Source of the DNA: Bacillus sp. A301a_S52
Lineage (GTDB): Bacteria; Bacillota; Bacilli; Bacillales; Salisediminibacteriaceae
DNA length: 64,000 nt
Assembly: GCA_024701455.1 (NCBI GenBank)
Contig: JABXYP010000001.1
Span: forward strand, 2,484,001-2,548,000
Direction of reading: 5' to 3'
Part shown: positions 47,584 through 56,463 of the stretch, one piece after another
Position numbering within the stretch: position 1 is the first letter of the stretch
Layout of the letters: every line of letters begins with the position of its first letter
Position numbers and translations under genes: made by a program
The notes under the pieces: model-generated
The model's input: only the letters and a program-made list of their open reading frames with translations
What the model was told of the DNA's origin: nothing
Databases searched by the model: none

Positions 47584-48642
47584 TTGCAGCATTTGTCCAC
47601 ACATGGTACGCTGACAAAGTTTTTGGAAAATCGAGCATCACAAGTGGCTCAATTAACGGGTAGCTATCCAAAGCAACGTCTCAACGCACTTGATAGGACT
47701 ACTTTAGAGTCACTTGAATACTATAGAGCTGTGCTAAAAGCGAGAGAACTTGTAGCAGAATTTAAAGATATCTATCATTCTGCAGTGGAGATAGGTAAAG
47801 AAAAGATCGAGCCTTTAAAAAATTGGTACATGTCTGTTAAGGAAGCAAGGAGAAAAAGGGCTGCAGCTAAAGAGGAGGAAGATTATGATTGGTGTGGTGA
47901 ACACGGCTGTTACCGCCTTGATGATTATACTATCGATACCTCTTATGATTCCATTTACGGTAATAGCCCAACTCTAAGAAAAAAAGATGTAGGCTATATC
48001 GATGCAGAAACTGCACAAGCTACCATAGCCTTTCGAGAAGCTATAGAGAATGGGGATCTTGTCATTGAAGATGACAGTGTTAGCGACGATGATGAAGATA
48101 TTTTTCAAGGCCAAATAAGGGCCGCCCAAGAAGGATACAGCTATTGGACAGGGAAAGAAATATCTGAAAAGGAAGCAAAACGAATTATTCTTGCAGCGCG
48201 GGTCGCTGCTATTATTAATAATTATAGTCCGATGTTTGGCGCTAGGAGAGGCCCTGGTAACATATCACTAAAAAATATTAGACGTGCTGATTCAACTTCT
48301 AAAAATAAAAATAGCAACAACAATAATGTTAATTCTAGCCAAAATAATAATGTTCCAAATGTTAATAAGGGCAATAATGTAGATGATATATTGCAAGGGG
48401 CTACCCCTGGTAGAGCAACTAAGGGTAAGGCAACTCAATACGATAAATCTGGTGGGTTTAATCAAGCAACGAATGACTTTAACAGTATGGGAGTTACTAA
48501 TGTACCTACTATACCTAATGGTATAGTAGGTACATTACCAGATGGTAGAACTGTTAATGTAAGAAATAATTGTTCTGACGGTAGGCCAACACTAGAAATT
48601 TTTGATGGTAAAAATTCTATTAAGATTCGTTATGGGGAGTGA
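47584..48642 (+). CDS. C-terminal part of a polymorphic (LXG-type) toxin, start missing
   Basis: Open for 352 codons but without an N-terminal LXG domain, and the TTG at the start has no ribosome site; the true beginning was probably lost. The first 90 residues are helical, then acidic (DSVSDDDEDIF), then an Asn/Ser-rich linker, and a short C-terminal domain with NGIVGTLPDGRTVNVR and DGRPTLEI. That arrangement, plus an immunity-like gene 5 bases downstream, fits a secreted polymorphic toxin of the type VII system. The toxic activity is not identifiable from the sequence. Probably not expressed as it stands. Confidence 0.5.
   Translation: MQHLSTHGTLTKFLENRASQVAQLTGSYPKQRLNALDRTTLESLEYYRAVLKARELVAEFKDIYHSAVEIGKEKIEPLKNWYMSVKEARRKRAAAKEEEDYDWCGEHGCYRLDDYTIDTSYDSIYGNSPTLRKKDVGYIDAETAQATIAFREAIENGDLVIEDDSVSDDDEDIFQGQIRAAQEGYSYWTGKEISEKEAKRIILAARVAAIINNYSPMFGARRGPGNISLKNIRRADSTSKNKNSNNNNVNSSQNNNVPNVNKGNNVDDILQGATPGRATKGKATQYDKSGGFNQATNDFNSMGVTNVPTIPNGIVGTLPDGRTVNVRNNCSDGRPTLEIFDGKNSIKIRYGE
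48498..48537. repeat. 18-bp perfect inverted repeat inside the toxin frame
   Basis: TAATGTACCTACTATACC and its exact complement flank a 4-base TAAT loop. It encodes the junction just before the conserved NGIVGTLPDGRT domain. The stem would form in both DNA and mRNA. Confidence 0.95.
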
Positions 48643-48647
48643 AAAAA

Positions 48648-49055
48648 ATGAATGAACAATGGGAAAGATGGGAACCTATAAAGAGATTATCGAACAAGTA
48701 TTATATTGAATCCATTTCAGATAGTATTAAATGTTTTAAAATAACTCTTTGTGAATCCAATGATGAAAGAAAAAAAGTGGAAGTAATATTCGATGATTCA
48801 GTACATGCGTATAGAAGTACCGATGAAAGCTTTAATCTTAAAACGATAAATACACTTGATGAGCATTATGGAACAAAATTTTATTCAAATTGGACATTTT
48901 TTAAAGTTAATAATTCTGAGTATACCAACTGGCTTTATGAACAGTCCTATGGTATTGCTGCTTCTCAACCCCTAATACATTTTTGTTTAATAGCAAGTGA
49001 TTCAATAGTAGATGTTATCGCTGCATACGAACCAAAAATAGAAAGAATTAGCTAA
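48648..49055 (+). CDS. Putative immunity protein of the adjacent toxin
   Basis: 135 residues, no membrane span, mixed alpha/beta, containing EQWERWEPI, NLKTINTLDEHYGTKFYSNW and LYEQSYGIAASQPL. Starts 5 bases after the toxin stop with GGGGAG 7 bases upstream of the ATG, the tight coupling expected of a toxin-immunity pair. Family not recognised. It remains intact while the toxin gene has lost its start, as is common for orphan immunity genes. Confidence 0.7.
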   Translation: MNEQWERWEPIKRLSNKYYIESISDSIKCFKITLCESNDERKKVEVIFDDSVHAYRSTDESFNLKTINTLDEHYGTKFYSNWTFFKVNNSEYTNWLYEQSYGIAASQPLIHFCLIASDSIVDVIAAYEPKIERIS

Positions 49056-49081
49056 TAAAAATTGTAGTAACTTATCCAGAA

Positions 49082-49113
49082 GAAACCTTGATGCTCAGTC
49101 CCCTCAAGGTTTC
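49082..49113. terminator. Terminator after the immunity gene
   Basis: GAAACCTTGA / TCAAGGTTTC stem 26 bases after the stop. Confidence 0.75.
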
Positions 49114-49449
49114 ATTCTTGTATGGTTACCCAGTGGTAGCTATCTAATTCCCTTATTCTTATAACTATATCCCTACTAAAACAATCTTGTATAAAATATT
49201 CTGTACATAGAATAAATACTAACAAATTATATAACCTATATACTTTAACTTTTTGATTTAGACTAGCCCCAATCTCCATCATTTCCAACCTTCAAAATAT
49301 AACTCTCGTTTCCCTCTAGCTTATAAAAATATTTAATTCCGCAAAAAATTGCAACATTAGATTTGCTACCATAGCAAGGGGTGAATCTGCTGATGGCACT
49401 ATTGTCTCAATAGCGATAAAATAATAGTATCAGAAGGAAAATAAAGTAA
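49114..49449. other. Decayed region with a minus-strand coding remnant
   Basis: No intact gene. On the minus strand 49263-49340 encodes GIKYFYKLEGNESYILKVGN followed by DGDWG and a stop, which looks like the end of a lost protein, possibly another immunity gene. The rest is AT-rich sequence without features. Confidence 0.35.
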
Positions 49450-49736
49450 AACACAGGACAGGCATTTAATGACGTTAAAAGTGAAGGCAATGCTCTCGCT
49501 TCACAAATAAAGGATGTTTTAGAATCTAGCAGTCCCCAACTTTCTACAAACTATGGTGGGCTTAGTTCCAACATTACCAGCACGATCATGCGTTCTCATA
49601 TTGATAGGGATGGAAAAGGATCGGTAGAAGTGTTACAAGAAATTCAGAAGTAATCGTAAATGTTACAAACGCAAAAATAATACTCAAAAAGGACAGTAAT
49701 GATAGCTTTATTTTAACAGGGTATCCTGTTAAATAG
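49450..49736 (+). pseudogene. Frameshifted toxin C-terminal domain
   Basis: One frame encodes GQAFNDVKSEGNALASQIKD, STNYGGLSSNITSTIMRSHI and DRDGKGSVEV and stops at 49653. The neighbouring frame from about 49632 continues VTRNSEVIVNVTNAKIILKK...FILTGYPVK and stops at 49736. Joining the two restores a plausible compact toxin domain, so this is a frameshifted remnant with no start. The following gene encodes an immunity protein that would match a contact-dependent-inhibition type toxin. Confidence 0.65.
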
Positions 49737-49754
49737 AAAGAAAGGATAGAGTTT

Positions 49755-50054
49755 ATGGATGAAACTTATGATCATTTAGAGGAATTGGAAGATTTTTTAG
49801 GAGGAACATTTCATCAAGATATCAGCTCTCCTGAACAAGCATTCGATGAGTTTATAATCAAAGCTAGCAAAGAATGTCTAATGTCTACAATCAAGGATTG
49901 TGAGAAGTTTTTGAATAGTAGTTTAACAAAACAAGAAAAAGAAAATATTATTAAAAATAATGCAGAAGTTTATTTTCCAGCTATTGAATTAAGCCCACTA
50001 CAATGGTTAAATCAATTAGTAGAGCGAATGAAAGAAGCAGTGAAAGTAAAATAA
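49755..50054 (+). CDS. CdiI-type immunity protein
   Basis: 99 residues, begins MDETYDHLEELEDFLGGTFH; the LxxFLGxxFHQD opening followed by a helical SSPEQAFDEFI segment and the ending SPLQWLNQLVERM is the pattern of contact-dependent growth inhibition immunity proteins (CdiI_2-like). AAAGGA ribosome site 7-8 bases upstream. Intact beside a broken cognate toxin domain, so likely an orphan immunity gene protecting against kin toxins. Confidence 0.7.
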   Translation: MDETYDHLEELEDFLGGTFHQDISSPEQAFDEFIIKASKECLMSTIKDCEKFLNSSLTKQEKENIIKNNAEVYFPAIELSPLQWLNQLVERMKEAVKVK

Positions 50055-50145
50055 AATATCTTTATGATAACCTTGCTTGGCTCACAATGCCTTTCAAGGT
50101 TTATTTAGGATAGATAATATTCTCCGACAGCAGGCACTCATGATA

Positions 50146-50184
50146 AAATAGCAGGGGGGACACTAAAACCCCTGCTATTTTTTT
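50146..50184. terminator. Strong terminator
   Basis: AAATAGCAGGGG / CCCCTGCTATTT stem followed by T residues, between the CdiI-like gene and phage-type remnants. It could serve either strand. Confidence 0.9.
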
Positions 50185-50185
50185 A

Positions 50186-50353
50186 TCACTTAAACAATAT
50201 CTGAAACGTCTGATGTCCCGCAACCCTCTCCACTTGTAAGTTGTTCTGTCGTTGGAAAATACGAACAGCACTTCTTATTTTGGATCCAAAGATACCATCT
50301 ACAGCTCCTGGATCGCTATCGCCATACCCTGAATCAATAAAAATTTTAGTCAT
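50186..50353 (-). pseudogene. Internally deleted cell-wall amidase remnant
   Basis: A 55-codon frame starts like an Amidase_3 enzyme (MTKIFIDSGYGDSDPGAV, compare KIFIDPGHGG.DPGA) and passes straight into a peptidoglycan-binding domain (VDGIFGSKIRSAVRIFQRQN, then TFQILFK). The catalytic domain between is missing and the key GHGG has become GYGD. No ribosome site. Remains of a phage endolysin or similar enzyme. Confidence 0.65.
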
Positions 50354-50640
50354 GATCAATGCAAGAAAAGACGGTAGCTATATTCCTAAGTCCACTTTGT
50401 TCAATGCTTTCAGCAGGATACTTAAGAAATCCGAACTAGCCCCCTTGCCTATCCACTCCCTTAGACATACACATGCTGTTTTACTTCTAGAAGCAGGTAA
50501 TGGATCTGAAATAAATCCAATAACGTTTGAGACACAGCAGTATCCAAGTCACCGCAGATGTTTATTCACACATAAGTAAGAAGATACAAAAAGATAGCAT
50601 GAAGAAGTTCGAGGACTATACTAAAAATATCCTCGATTAA
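50352..50640 (+). pseudogene. Tyrosine recombinase (phage integrase) remnant
   Basis: Frame 1 carries MINARKDGSYIPKSTLFNAF and LPIHSLRHTHAVLLLEAG, the catalytic R-H-x-H element. After about 50510 the sequence continues in another frame with RLRHSSIQVTADVYSHISKK, containing the nucleophile Tyr, and ends at 50640. The N-terminal arm-binding domain and first catalytic Arg are absent. Shows that the 47.5-50.7 kb segment was a mobile island integrated near glnA. Confidence 0.8.
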
Positions 50641-50712
50641 TTTTTTATAAAAATTTTAGGTCAAATTTAGGTCAAAACCTAATCTGTCGCTAGAAAAAGT
50701 AACTTGACCTAA

Positions 50713-50757
50713 AATAAGAAACCCCTGAAGCCTCACAGCAACAGGGGTTTGTCTTAT
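50713..50757 (-). terminator. Terminator of glnA
   Basis: AAACCCCTG / CAGGGGTTT stem with outer AATAAG/CTTATT pairs, immediately after the glnA stop, T-rich on the minus side. Confidence 0.92.
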
Positions 50758-52091
50758 TAATAAGTTTGTAGGTACTGGTCGCGCTCCCAAGGGTGAACTT
50801 GTGTGCGGAACATATCCCACTCAATTTCCTTCGCTTCGATAAAGTGCTCAAGAGCATGTTTACCGAGGGAGTTGGTGATTGTTTCGTTCTTACCAAGTGC
50901 ATCAATTGCCTCTTTAAGCGTAGCTGGTAGCGCTTCAATACCTTCAGCTTGACGCTCTTCAAGGTCCATTGCATAGATATTGCGGTCAGTTTCAGGTGGC
51001 GGAGAAAGCTTTTTCTTCACGCCATCTAGACCAGCGGCCAACATAGCAGCCATTGCTAAGTATGGGTTAGCAGCTGGGTCTGGACTACGTACTTCAATAC
51101 GCGTGCTCAAACCTCGAGAAGATGGAATACGCACAAGTGGTGAACGGTTACGTAATGACCAAGCAATGTAGCAAGGTGCCTCATAGCCAGGAACTAAACG
51201 CTTATAAGAGTTAACAGTTGGGTTAGTAATCGCAGTAAAGGCATCTGCATGTTTAAGGATACCACCTAAGAACTGCATGGCCGTTTCACTCAACTGGTTG
51301 TCAGTATTAGGATCGAAGAATGCATTCTCTCCGTCTTTAAATAAAGACATATTGGCATGCATCCCGCTTCCGTTTACACCAAACAATGGTTTTGGCATGA
51401 ATGTCGCATGCAAGCCATGTTTACGTGCAATAGTTTTAACTACGAGTTTAAACGTTTGAATGTTATCACACGTTGTAACAGCATCAGCATATTTAAAATC
51501 AATCTCGTGCTGCCCAGGAGCTACTTCATGGTGAGATGCTTCAATTTCAAAGCCCATGTCTTCTAGCTCTAATACGATATCACGGCGGCAGTTTTCCCCT
51601 AAGTCCGTTGGAGCCAGGTCAAAATAACCACCTTTATCATTCAGTTCAAGTGTTGGTTCACCGCGCTCATCATTTTTGAATAAGAAGAATTCTGGCTCAG
51701 GTCCAATATTGAAATCTGTAAAGCCAAGATCTTTCGCTTGTTGAAGAACCTTTTTTAACACACCGCGAGGGTCCCCTTCAAATGGTGTACCATCCGGGCT
51801 GTATACGTCACAAATTAATCGTGCTACTTTCCCTTTTTCAGGAGTCCATGGGAAGATGACCCATGTATCAAGGTCAGGGTAAAGATACATATCCGACTCT
51901 TCAATACGGACAAACCCTTCAATTGAAGATCCATCAAACATCATTAAATTGTCTAACGCTTTAGTTAACTGATCAACAGGAATTTCAACGTTTTTGATAA
52001 TACCTAGTAAATCTGTAAATTGTAGTCGGATAAATCTTACGTTTTCTTCATCTGCCATGCGTAAAATGTCTTCTCTAGAATACTTACTCAT
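50757..52091 (-). CDS. glnA: Glutamine synthetase
   Basis: 444 residues, type I glutamine synthetase making glutamine from glutamate and ammonium. Seen: [20 protein letters not shown], catalytic-loop [14 protein letters not shown], and [16 protein letters not shown] at 52091 gives the standard 444-residue length and has AGGAGG upstream. In B. subtilis glnR precedes glnA; here there is no room for it (only about 290 bases to ynbB), yet GlnR/TnrA-type boxes are present. The feedback-inhibited enzyme also controls TnrA/GlnR in Bacillus. Confidence 0.97.
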   Translation of the reverse strand: MSKYSREDILRMADEENVRFIRLQFTDLLGIIKNVEIPVDQLTKALDNLMMFDGSSIEGFVRIEESDMYLYPDLDTWVIFPWTPEKGKVARLICDVYSPDGTPFEGDPRGVLKKVLQQAKDLGFTDFNIGPEPEFFLFKNDERGEPTLELNDKGGYFDLAPTDLGENCRRDIVLELEDMGFEIEASHHEVAPGQHEIDFKYADAVTTCDNIQTFKLVVKTIARKHGLHATFMPKPLFGVNGSGMHANMSLFKDGENAFFDPNTDNQLSETAMQFLGGILKHADAFTAITNPTVNSYKRLVPGYEAPCYIAWSLRNRSPLVRIPSSRGLSTRIEVRSPDPAANPYLAMAAMLAAGLDGVKKKLSPPPETDRNIYAMDLEERQAEGIEALPATLKEAIDALGKNETITNSLGKHALEHFIEAKEIEWDMFRTQVHPWERDQYLQTY

Positions 52092-52284
52092 TCTTTTCTT
52101 CTCCTCCTTCAAAATATGGGCTACTTAGAATTGGAGCATCAGCTAAACCATGAAAAGTAAAGCCCCCAGAAACTCCTCCAATTTAGAAGAATTGTGTCCA
52201 TTCGGAATAGAACAAACATTCAAATTCTTCTTTAATTAACGATAGTCACATGATAACGGAGATTAAAGTCCTTATGTTCAATCT

Positions 52285-52317
52285 TGTCAGATTTTCTGAC
52301 AGGGAAATTTTCTGACA
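52285..52317. promoter_or_regulatory. Two adjoining GlnR/TnrA boxes upstream of glnA
   Basis: TGTCAGATTTTCTGACA (52285-52301) is a perfect TGTNANAWWWTNTNACA site; AGGGAAATTTTCTGACA (52301-52317) matches at all but two defined positions. The two sites share one base, as in the paired sites of the B. subtilis glnRA promoter. Confidence 0.85.
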
Positions 52318-52384
52318 AAGATTTCTTTAAAGACTAATGTCACTTTACCCCTTTTCTTACATCATTACTCATGATCTTGAGAAA

Positions 52385-53632
52385 TTAAACGAGATGTCTT
52401 TTAACTAATACATTTGCAGCTTCTGTTACAGCAAGTTTAACATGCTCAAATGTTAATCCCCCTTGAACATAAGCAGTATAAGGCGGGCGAAGCGGACCAT
52501 CCGCCGACAATTCAATACTGGACCCTTGTATAAAGGTACCAGCTGCCATAATGACATCATCCTCATAGCCTGGCATATAGCTCGGCTGCGGAGCTACATG
52601 AGCATCCACAGGTGACGCACTTTGAATCGCCTGACAAAACGCAATCATAGCCTCCTTATTTGGAAAAGAGACAGACTGAATAAGATCGGTACGTAAAGCA
52701 TCCCATCTCGGCTCAGTTGTCATGCCAAGACCATTTAGAAAGTACGAGGTAAACATCGCCCCCTTTAATGCTTCGTTCACAACATGAGGTGCAAGGAAGA
52801 AACCTTGATACATATCACGCAACGTGTTTAAGTTTGCACCACCTTCTAATCCAATTCCAGGAGCGGTCAGTCTATTTCCACACAAGTCTATTAAAGCTTT
52901 TCCCCCTACTATGTAACCACCTGATTTTGCCAATCCACCCCCTGGATTTTTTATTAGAGACCCCGCAGTCAGATCAGCACCCACTTCTGGCGGCTCCACT
53001 GTCTCTACAAATTCACCGTAACAGTTATCAACAAAAACAATCACGTCTTTTTTTATTTTTTTTACAGCATTTATAACCTCACGAATTTTTGCAACCGATA
53101 GCGAGGGGCGGTCAGCATAGCCCTTCGACCGTTGAATACCAATCACCTTTGTTTTATTAGTGATCGCTTTCCCCACTTCCTCTAAATCCACGTCACCATT
53201 TTTTAATGGGATATCTTTGTATGTGACACCGAAATCTTTTAATGAGCCTGAACCAGCTTCCCCTCTTACGCCGATAACTTCTTCAAGTGTATCGTAAGGT
53301 TTACCCGTTACATATAGCAATTCCTCCCCCGGTCGTAAAACACCGAAGAGAGCAGTACTTATCGCATGTGTCCCTGAAACGATTTGTGGGCGTACGAGCG
53401 CTGCTTCTGCACCAAACACGTGGGCATAGACGTGTTCTAACGTGTCCCTCCCTGTGTCATCATAACCATACCCCGTAGAGGCGTGAAAATGAAAGTCAGA
53501 AACAGCATTATCTCTAAATGCCCGCAGTACTTTTGCTTGGTTTGTTTCACTTATTTTATTTCGTTCCAAAAATTTGTTTTGTAAAGCCAGCACTGCTTTA
53601 TCAGCTTGTTCTCTTAAAGTTTGTTCTGTCAT
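52385..53632 (-). CDS. ynbB: YnbB, PLP-dependent methionine gamma-lyase-like protein
   Basis: About 415 residues, aluminium-resistance/methionine gamma-lyase family, fold type I PLP enzyme. The PLP-lysine is probably in GSLIKNPGGGLAKSGGYI, with VFVDNCYGEFVE holding the ring-stacking Asp. Reaction unproven. Chosen ATG is preceded by AAGGTGAGG at 12 bases; an upstream TTG overlaps the end of hflX. Conserved hflX-ynbB neighbourhood. Confidence 0.88.
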   Translation of the reverse strand: MTEQTLREQADKAVLALQNKFLERNKISETNQAKVLRAFRDNAVSDFHFHASTGYGYDDTGRDTLEHVYAHVFGAEAALVRPQIVSGTHAISTALFGVLRPGEELLYVTGKPYDTLEEVIGVRGEAGSGSLKDFGVTYKDIPLKNGDVDLEEVGKAITNKTKVIGIQRSKGYADRPSLSVAKIREVINAVKKIKKDVIVFVDNCYGEFVETVEPPEVGADLTAGSLIKNPGGGLAKSGGYIVGGKALIDLCGNRLTAPGIGLEGGANLNTLRDMYQGFFLAPHVVNEALKGAMFTSYFLNGLGMTTEPRWDALRTDLIQSVSFPNKEAMIAFCQAIQSASPVDAHVAPQPSYMPGYEDDVIMAAGTFIQGSSIELSADGPLRPPYTAYVQGGLTFEHVKLAVTEAANVLVKRHLV

Positions 53633-53660
53633 AACGTGTTGAAACCTCACCTTTTTAAAA

Positions 53661-54938
53661 TTAGTCAAAGTCGTTATTTCGTTTTTTTAATTCGTGGTAA
53701 ATAGCAGATGCAGGAGGCGCATAGCCTTCTACAATATAGTGTTCATGTTCTTCATTAAATGTTTGTTTCACTAAAAGTGTTTCACTTTGCAAACGGTGAA
53801 GCCACTTTCCTTCGTCTGCACTTAAATAAACCATATAAGGGATAAATTGTTCTTCCATCACACTTTGAATTTTAAGTTTAAGCTTGTCCAAATCAGACTT
53901 ATTATGAGCACTAATCAATATAGAAGGTCCTTGCCCAGTTGCTATAAAGTCATCGGTAATAAGATCTCTTTTATTATACACTGTAAGAACTGGTATGTGA
54001 TTGGCATCCATGTCATCTATTAATTGATAAACGGTTTTCTCATGATTAACAAAATCATCATGCGAGCTGTCCACCACATGTAAAATTAAATCCGCCTCTT
54101 TTAGTTCCTCAAGGGTTGAACGAAAAGCGGCGATCAGTGTTGTTGGAAGCTTTTGAATAAACCCCACTGTATCTGTCATAAGAATATCAATCCCAGCTGG
54201 AAGCTTAAGCTTTTTCGTAGTAGGGTCAAGGGTAGCAAATAATTGATCTTCCACATAGATGTCGGTATCAGATAACTTATGAAGTAACGTTGACTTTCCC
54301 GCATTTGTGTAGCCTACAAGAGAAATTTGAAACGCTTGATTTTTCTTTCGGCGTTCACGGTATCGTTCACGATGAGAAACAATTTGGGCTAATTGAGCTC
54401 TTAATTCATCCATTCGTGTTCTTATATGACGTTGATCTATTTCGAGTTGTGTTTCCCCTGGTCCCCTCGTGCCTATTCCGCCCCCAAGGCGGGACAATAT
54501 ATGCCCCTGCCCTCTAAGTCTCGGTAAAATATATGTTAACTGGGCTAATTCTACTTGAAGCTTCCCTTCTTTAGACCTAGCCCTTTTAGCAAAAATATCC
54601 AAAATAAGTTGTGTGCGGTCAATAACAGGACTCTCAATTTGTGTTGATAAATTACGTAATTGAGAAGGAGAAAGCTCATCGTTGAAAATAACAAGGTCGG
54701 CTTTTTTTTCTTCAACAAGTGCTTTAAGCTCTTCTACTTTCCCTTTTCCTAAATAGGTAGCTGTATGAGGGTGTTCTAAGCTTTGAAACAACTGAGCTTT
54801 TACATATCCGCCTGCCGTTTTCGTCAATGCTTCCAGCTCTTCCATACGATATAAAAAATCCTCTTCTCTTGTGGATTTTAACCTCACGCCAGCGAGAACA
54901 ACAGATTCTTCTGTTACGTTTAAACGGTTTTCTTTCAC
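53661..54938 (-). CDS. hflX: Ribosome-associated GTPase HflX
   Basis: 425 residues. N-terminal HflX domain with [20 protein letters not shown] and [17 protein letters not shown] linker, then a G domain with P-loop [12 protein letters not shown]3 DTVGF and G4 VYNKRD. Splits stalled or hibernating ribosomes. GAAAGGAAGG ribosome site. Between spoVK and ynbB as in B. subtilis (ynbA). Confidence 0.96.
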   Translation of the reverse strand: MKENRLNVTEESVVLAGVRLKSTREEDFLYRMEELEALTKTAGGYVKAQLFQSLEHPHTATYLGKGKVEELKALVEEKKADLVIFNDELSPSQLRNLSTQIESPVIDRTQLILDIFAKRARSKEGKLQVELAQLTYILPRLRGQGHILSRLGGGIGTRGPGETQLEIDQRHIRTRMDELRAQLAQIVSHRERYRERRKKNQAFQISLVGYTNAGKSTLLHKLSDTDIYVEDQLFATLDPTTKKLKLPAGIDILMTDTVGFIQKLPTTLIAAFRSTLEELKEADLILHVVDSSHDDFVNHEKTVYQLIDDMDANHIPVLTVYNKRDLITDDFIATGQGPSILISAHNKSDLDKLKLKIQSVMEEQFIPYMVYLSADEGKWLHRLQSETLLVKQTFNEEHEHYIVEGYAPPASAIYHELKKRNNDFD

Positions 54939-54957
54939 GCAAACCTTCCTTTCACGA

Positions 54958-55908
54958 TCACTCTATCATTATTTTTTGAAAAGCCTTCGTAAAATCTACT
55001 TTCATGAGTGTTAATAAGCTTTCTTGATTATAACTGCCTTGGTGCATCAATCTTACTGCCTGCATACGAATGGCTTTTTCTAACAGATTTCTTATAAAAC
55101 GGCCGTTACTAAAATGCTTTCGTTCATAGTCTTTAGAAATCATAAGTAATTCTTGGATATAGTCAACAGCTCCTGGACTAATATGATAGTCTCTTTCTTT
55201 TGCCATCTGATGTAACATCTCCAAAAGTTCTTCTGATGTGTAATTCGGGAATGTCACTACCATTGGGAATCTCGACGGCAATCCTGGGTTTAGTTGTAAA
55301 AAATGATCCATTTCTTTTGGATAACCTGCAAGGATTAGCACAAAATTGTGTTGACGATCTTCCATGACTTTCACGAGTGCATCAATCGCTTCTTTGCCAA
55401 AATCCTTTTCACCACCACGAGCAAGCGAATAGGCTTCATCAACAAATAATATGCCTCCCATCGCTTTTTCTACTAAGTCTCGCGTTTTTTGAGCCGTATG
55501 ACCGATATACTCCCCAACAAGATCGGCACGCTCCACTTCAAGAAGGTGGCCTTTTTCAAGGACCTTCATATCTTTAAGAAGCTTAGCAATCAATCTAGCT
55601 ACCGTTGTTTTCCCAGTGCCAGGATTCCCTTTAAAAACCATGTGCAGTGCTTGGCGACTCGTCTTCAATCCTTTTTCTTCTCTAATCGAGTTTAAATAAA
55701 GCCACGCATACATCTCACGAACAAAGGATTTCATCATATCCAATCCTACATAACGATCAAATTCTTTCATAATGGCGTGGTATTCCTTATGGTCTTTAAA
55801 AGCAGGTGGATCACTCTGCTGTATAAGACCTTCAGTTGCTATCTTATTCTCTGATTTAATTACCACATTGATTTGTCCTCGTTTATTTAATCTGGCAGAC
55901 TGAACCAA
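54958..55908 (-). CDS. spoVK: Stage V sporulation protein K (AAA+ ATPase)
   Basis: About 316 residues, CbxX/CfqX-type AAA ATPase. Walker [17 protein letters not shown], Walker [17 protein letters not shown], sensor [14 protein letters not shown], and arginine finger region GLPSRFP. Needed for spore maturation; made in the mother cell in B. subtilis. Start is uncertain: TTG at 55908 is 11 bases after AAGAGG, and GTG codons at 55917-55920 overlap that site. Confidence 0.94.
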   Translation of the reverse strand: MVQSARLNKRGQINVVIKSENKIATEGLIQQSDPPAFKDHKEYHAIMKEFDRYVGLDMMKSFVREMYAWLYLNSIREEKGLKTSRQALHMVFKGNPGTGKTTVARLIAKLLKDMKVLEKGHLLEVERADLVGEYIGHTAQKTRDLVEKAMGGILFVDEAYSLARGGEKDFGKEAIDALVKVMEDRQHNFVLILAGYPKEMDHFLQLNPGLPSRFPMVVTFPNYTSEELLEMLHQMAKERDYHISPGAVDYIQELLMISKDYERKHFSNGRFIRNLLEKAIRMQAVRLMHQGSYNQESLLTLMKVDFTKAFQKIMIE

Positions 55909-56155
55909 TGAAGTCACCACCTCTTATAATATAGTGGATACCATCCTGTCACAACTACTATACGCAACCGATGAAAAAGGTGTGACAAATGCCTAGAAAG
56001 AGGTAACATACAAGTTTTTACGCTTCAATTCAGTCCCCTTTGGAAGGATAACAGGTAGGGTGGTTCTTTAAAAATTGTGTGTGTTCCATTAAGAAAAGAT
56101 ACATTATCCCTTTTTGTTTAAAATGTTCTAGGCGAAAAGAAAAGACAAAAGGGTA

Positions 56156-56184
56156 AGAAAGCCCGGCACATGGCCGGACTTTCT
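56156..56184 (-). terminator. Terminator of hfq
   Basis: AGAAAGCCCGGC / GGCCGGACTTTCT stem at the hfq stop; the stop codon lies inside its right arm. Confidence 0.88.
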
Positions 56185-56419
56185 ATGACTTATTGTCTTG
56201 ATTTAATTGAACATTACGTTGTGGTGAAAAAGTAGAAATTGCATGTTTATAGACGAGTTGTTGTTTGCCATCCGTATCGAGAATAACTGTGAAATTATCA
56301 AAGCTTTTCACCTGTCCTCTAAGCTGAAAACCGTTTAAAAGAAAAACAGTCACAGGAATGTTTTCTTTCCTTAATTGATTTAAGAATTGATCTTGAATAT
56401 TGACAGATTGTTGTTTCAT
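56183..56419 (-). CDS. hfq: RNA chaperone Hfq
   Basis: 78 residues, Sm-like fold: Sm1 [20 protein letters not shown] and Sm2 with YKHAIST. N-terminal [13 protein letters not shown] as in Bacillus Hfq. ATG at 56419 has GGAGG 9 bases upstream; an ATG two codons earlier is too close. Follows miaA as in most bacteria. Confidence 0.97.
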   Translation of the reverse strand: MKQQSVNIQDQFLNQLRKENIPVTVFLLNGFQLRGQVKSFDNFTVILDTDGKQQLVYKHAISTFSPQRNVQLNQDNKS

Positions 56420-56463
56420 TGTCATGTGCCTCCTCTTCTCGCATTATTAACTATATTCGCTAT

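Noticed and set aside
47409..47600. 63-codon minus-strand frame between the bioB operator and the toxin remnant
   Set aside because: No ribosome site and no recognisable family; may be debris of the island but cannot be supported.
50640..50715. Repeated AGGTCAAA-type motifs near glnA as an attachment site
   Set aside because: The TTTAGGTCAAA repeats look like the tail of the former integrase gene, and a convincing matching copy at the other island end was not found; the short TTTGACCTAA near 47431 is too brief.
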